A DNA stretch of 64,000 bases, taken from the NCBI RefSeq assembly GCF_035784015.1, contig NZ_JALKOW010000001.1; one strand, written 5' to 3'. The translations under genes were made by a program, and so were the position numbers. The notes beneath the pieces are model-generated. The model ran no database searches. It was not told the origin of the DNA and saw only the letters and a program-made list of their open reading frames with translations. The stretch comes from Comamonas sp009360615 (GTDB taxonomy: Bacteria; Pseudomonadota; Gammaproteobacteria; Burkholderiales; Burkholderiaceae_C). Shown piece by piece: positions 61,271 through 64,000 of this stretch (the stretch's first letter is position 1; each line of letters begins with the position of its first letter).

Positions 61271-62119
61271 TTAGCGGAACACCACGGTCTTGTGACCGTT
61301 GAGAATGACGCGTCGCTCGCTATGCCATTTCACGGCACGTGCCAGCACCTGGCTTTCGGTGTCGCGGCCGCGGGCCGTCAGGTCTTCCACGGTATCGGTG
61401 TGGTCGGCGCGCGCCACGTCCTGTTCGATGATCGGGCCCTCGTCGAGGTCGGCCGTCACATAGTGGGCGGTGGCGCCGATCAGCTTCACGCCGCGGTCAT
61501 GCGCCTGGTAGTAGGGCTTGGCGCCCTTGAAGCTGGGCAGGAAGCTGTGGTGGATGTTGATGGCGCGGCCGGCCAGCTTTTTGCACAGATCGTTGGACAG
61601 CACCTGCATGTAGCGGGCCAGCACCACCAGTTCGGCGCCTTCTTCCTCGATGATCTCGTACTGGCGCTCTTCGGCCTGGGCCTTGGTGGCGGCAGTCACG
61701 GGAATGTGATGGAAGGGAATGTTGTAGCTGGCCGCCAGCTGGTAGAACTCGCGGTGGTTGCTGATGATGGCCTTGATCTCGACCGGCAGCAGACCCGACT
61801 TCCAGCGGAACAGCAGGTCGTTGAGGCAGTGGCCTTCCTTGCTGACCATGATGACGGTCTTGATGCGCTCGGCTTTGGAGTGCAAACTCCACTGCATTTG
61901 ATATTGATCAGCTAATTCAGCAACGGATGCCTTTAGAGAGGCGGCGTCTTTGCCATCGCAGGCAAACTGCACGCGCATGAAGAACAGGCCGGTGACCGGG
62001 TCGTTGTACTGCGCAGCTTCTTCGATATTGCCGCCTTGCTCAAGCAAGAATCCGGAAACGGCATGCACCAGGCCCAGTCGGTCTGGGCAGGATAAAGTCA
62101 AAATATAGGCTTGGGTCAT
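61271..62119 (-). CDS. purU: Formyltetrahydrofolate deformylase
   Basis: From ATG 62119 (MTQAYILTLSCPDRLGLVHA) the protein has 282 residues. It has an N-terminal ACT domain (about 1-80) and a formyltransferase domain with INIHHSFLPSFKGAKPYYQA and GATAHYVTADLDEGPIIEQD, which carries the catalytic His and Asp. It hydrolyses 10-formyl-THF to formate and THF, balancing one-carbon units and supplying formate for purine synthesis. It is divergent from the signalling gene with a 51-base gap. The open frame continues far upstream but is not coding there. Confidence 0.95.
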   Translation of the reverse strand: MTQAYILTLSCPDRLGLVHAVSGFLLEQGGNIEEAAQYNDPVTGLFFMRVQFACDGKDAASLKASVAELADQYQMQWSLHSKAERIKTVIMVSKEGHCLNDLLFRWKSGLLPVEIKAIISNHREFYQLAASYNIPFHHIPVTAATKAQAEERQYEIIEEEGAELVVLARYMQVLSNDLCKKLAGRAINIHHSFLPSFKGAKPYYQAHDRGVKLIGATAHYVTADLDEGPIIEQDVARADHTDTVEDLTARGRDTESQVLARAVKWHSERRVILNGHKTVVFR

Positions 62120-62170
62120 AGCTGGGCAATTGTCGCAGCAAGGCGAGGACCCTGCGGACAAAGGAAATTC

Positions 62171-64000
62171 ATGAAAAGCGAGGAGGGGCATTCTGCGCTC
62201 ACACCCAGGGTGATTGTCGCCCTCTATCTGTGTGCGGGGATGCTGTGGTTGGGGGCACAGGCAGGTGTGCTCAACTATTTTGATGTATCGCTGAATCGAC
62301 AGTCGCTGCGTTGGCAGATAGGCCTGTTCATTGTTTGGTTGCTGGCGACCGCGCTGGTCGCACTCTGGTTCATGCAGCGCAGGGCGCGCGCCGATCAGCG
62401 CGGCAGGGAAACGGCGCAGGAGCTGGAGCTGGTGGTGCGTCACGCACCGGCCGGCATGGCTCGTGTGCATGTGGGTGGAGCGGAGATTGTCTGGGCCAAT
62501 GCCAAGCTGGCGGGGTGGCTGGGCCGCAGCGTGGAGTCGCTGCGAGGTCAGGATTTCCGGGTGCTGGTGCCGGTGCATGACCAGGACGAGGTGGTTCTGC
62601 AGCTGCAGCGCCTTCTCGATGGCAGCACCGACTACTTCCAGGTGCTGCGCCAGTGCGTGAATGCCGACACCGGCAAGGTCACGCCCGTGCTGTGCACCAC
62701 CAGCCGCGTGGCGGCGTCGGGGGTGGGAGGCCCGGTGGCTCTGGTCTGCGTGCTGCAGGACCTGAGCGAGATGGTGAGCGCGCGCAATGCCATGATGCGC
62801 AGCGAGACCATGCTGCGACTGGCGCTGGAAGGCAGCGGCAACGGCGTGTGGGAATGGGATGCGCTGGAGCAGCGGCTGAACTTCTCCACCGGCATGAGCG
62901 CCCTGTTGCGCTACCAGGGGCAGGATCTTGCCCGCGAATTCGATTTCCATCAGCGCGTGCATCCCGAGGATGCCGCCACGGCGAGGGCCGAGGCCGAGCA
63001 CGCCCTGGAGCACGGCAGCATGTTGGTGCTGACGGCGCGTCTGCTGTGTTTCGACGGGCTGTACCGCTGGTTCCGCGCCCGCGGTCAGGCATACAGGGAT
63101 GCGAGCGGACGTCTGATACGGATCTCGGGCCTGCTTTCCGACCAGACCGCGAGTCGCGAAGCCGATGAGCGCAGCCGCCTGGCCTCCACCGTGGTCGACA
63201 ACACCATCGAGGGCGTGGTGGTGACCGACGCAAACAGCCGCATTCTCTCGGTCAACCATGCGTTCACGCGGCTGCTGGGCTTTTCCGAAGCCGAAATGCT
63301 GGGCAAGACGCCGCGCATGTTCAAGTCCGGGCGGCATGACAAGGCCTTCTACGATGCCATGTGGGCCAGCATGCATGCTACCGGCCACTGGCAGGGCGAA
63401 ATCTGGAACAAGCGCAAGAACGGAGAGATCTTTCCCGAACGCATGTCGCTGAGCGCGGTCAGGGATGCAAACGACAAGGTGACGCATTACGTCTGCATGT
63501 TCACCGACATTTCGGCCGAGAAGGCGCGCGAGCAGCAGCTGGAGTTCCTGGCCCATCGCGACACCCTGACCGGCTTGCCGAACCGGGCGCAGTTCACGCG
63601 CCTGCTGGGCGAGACGGTCGCTCTGAGCCAGAGCCACAACCGCCGGATGGCCGTTCTGCTCTTCAACATAGACCGATTCAAGGATGTGAACGACAGCTAC
63701 GGCCACTCCATCGGGGACGAGGTGCTCAGGCATGTGGCCGGGCAGATGCAGGGAGCTTTGCGCCACGACGACATCATCGGCCGCCTGGCGGGCGATGAAA
63801 TCTGCGTGGTGGCGCCTTCCCTGTGCGGCCGCGACAGCGCGATCGAAGTGGCCGAGCGTCTGATGGCGGCTGCCGGCCAGCCCTGGACCACGCCGGACGG
63901 GCTGTCCGTGGTGGTCAGTGTCAGTGCCGGCATCTGTCTGTACCCCGACCATGCGCTGACGGCCGACGATCTCTTGCAGGGCGCCCATGCGGCGGTGTAC
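62171..64000 (+). CDS. Membrane PAS-GGDEF signalling protein, 3' end outside window
   Basis: The frame begins ATGAAAAGCGAG at 62171 after AAAGGAAATTC and stays open for 610 codons to the window end. Two membrane spans lie at about 14-34 and 58-76. Three PAS-like segments follow (about 90-205, 215-335, 339-455), the last with VVDNTIEGVVVTDANSRILS and WNKRKNGEIFPERMSL. The GGDEF domain starts near 455 with HRDTLTGLPNRAQF, but its active-site motif is RLAGDEI (540-544) in place of RxGGDEF. An EAL domain may lie beyond 64000. It probably senses a signal and alters cyclic-di-GMP. Confidence 0.88.
   Translation, partial: MKSEEGHSALTPRVIVALYLCAGMLWLGAQAGVLNYFDVSLNRQSLRWQIGLFIVWLLATALVALWFMQRRARADQRGRETAQELELVVRHAPAGMARVHVGGAEIVWANAKLAGWLGRSVESLRGQDFRVLVPVHDQDEVVLQLQRLLDGSTDYFQVLRQCVNADTGKVTPVLCTTSRVAASGVGGPVALVCVLQDLSEMVSARNAMMRSETMLRLALEGSGNGVWEWDALEQRLNFSTGMSALLRYQGQDLAREFDFHQRVHPEDAATARAEAEHALEHGSMLVLTARLLCFDGLYRWFRARGQAYRDASGRLIRISGLLSDQTASREADERSRLASTVVDNTIEGVVVTDANSRILSVNHAFTRLLGFSEAEMLGKTPRMFKSGRHDKAFYDAMWASMHATGHWQGEIWNKRKNGEIFPERMSLSAVRDANDKVTHYVCMFTDISAEKAREQQLEFLAHRDTLTGLPNRAQFTRLLGETVALSQSHNRRMAVLLFNIDRFKDVNDSYGHSIGDEVLRHVAGQMQGALRHDDIIGRLAGDEICVVAPSLCGRDSAIEVAERLMAAAGQPWTTPDGLSVVVSVSAGICLYPDHALTADDLLQGAHAAVY

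Noticed and set aside
62120..63988. The purU frame continues open for 600 codons upstream, opposite the signalling gene
   Set aside because: The PurU ACT domain begins at 62119. The extension has no domain, and the plus strand there encodes PAS and GGDEF domains.

Overview
The window looks like a chromosomal segment of a GC-rich betaproteobacterium, most likely Comamonadaceae (Comamonas or a close relative). The basis is the gene order of the ribosomal cluster, the rsmI-yraN-SIS-dolP block, pilT/pilU beside yggS, the DUF3297 and DUF445 genes, and dispersed intergenic repeats. The genus is an inference; no comparison was run.

Bases 1-8960 hold the distal spc operon and the alpha operon: rplN (cut by the window edge), rplX, rplE, rpsN, rpsH, rplF, rplR, rpsE, rpmD, rplO, secY, rpmJ, rpsM, rpsK, rpsD, rpoA, rplQ. 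An initiator tRNA-fMet and a strong terminator follow. infA is not between secY and rpmJ. Several gene junctions in this block carry perfect stem-loops without U-tracts.

Bases 9000-21800 are accessory metabolism: a DASS-type anion transporter, then a minus-strand operon of peptide-type ABC importer genes (lipoprotein binding protein, two permeases, fused double ATPase), a luciferase-like FMN monooxygenase broken by a 2-base frameshift, and two carboxymuconolactone-decarboxylase-fold proteins. This set matches the uncharacterised 'KPN_01854 / Avi_7169' families. Divergent from it lie an OsmC-type peroxidase and a glyoxalase-like protein, followed by a YegD-like Hsp70. It is the best candidate here for an undescribed substrate import and oxidation system.

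Bases 21900-28800 are housekeeping: rsmI, yraN, a SIS protein, dolP, a beta-hydroxyacid dehydrogenase, pilU, pilT and yggS. Bases 28900-36100 hold an orphan branched-chain-type binding protein, a TetR regulator, an acyl-CoA synthetase and a single-chain biotin-dependent acyl-CoA carboxylase. Two tandem TACC-N4-GGTA palindromes lie in the divergent TetR/synthetase promoter region.

Bases 36300-43000 carry a class V aminotransferase, an exported FKBP isomerase, the nitric-oxide defence pair norR/hmp with a sigma-54 promoter and NorR-type sites between them, DUF3297 and DUF445. Bases 43200-52700 carry two small unknown genes and a metal-efflux module: sensor kinase, response regulator, a CusR-type palindrome, and czcC-czcB-czcA. 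Bases 52700-64000 carry dsdA, a sorbosone/glucose dehydrogenase-like protein, a GlcD-type flavoprotein, a second orphan binding protein, a UvrD-like helicase, a GcvA-like LysR regulator, purU, and a PAS-GGDEF signalling protein cut by the window end.

A repeat of about 60-115 bp (ending in a CGGCCCTTGCTCGGTGTC-like core) recurs at least five to six times, every time just downstream of a stop codon and in the same sense as that gene.
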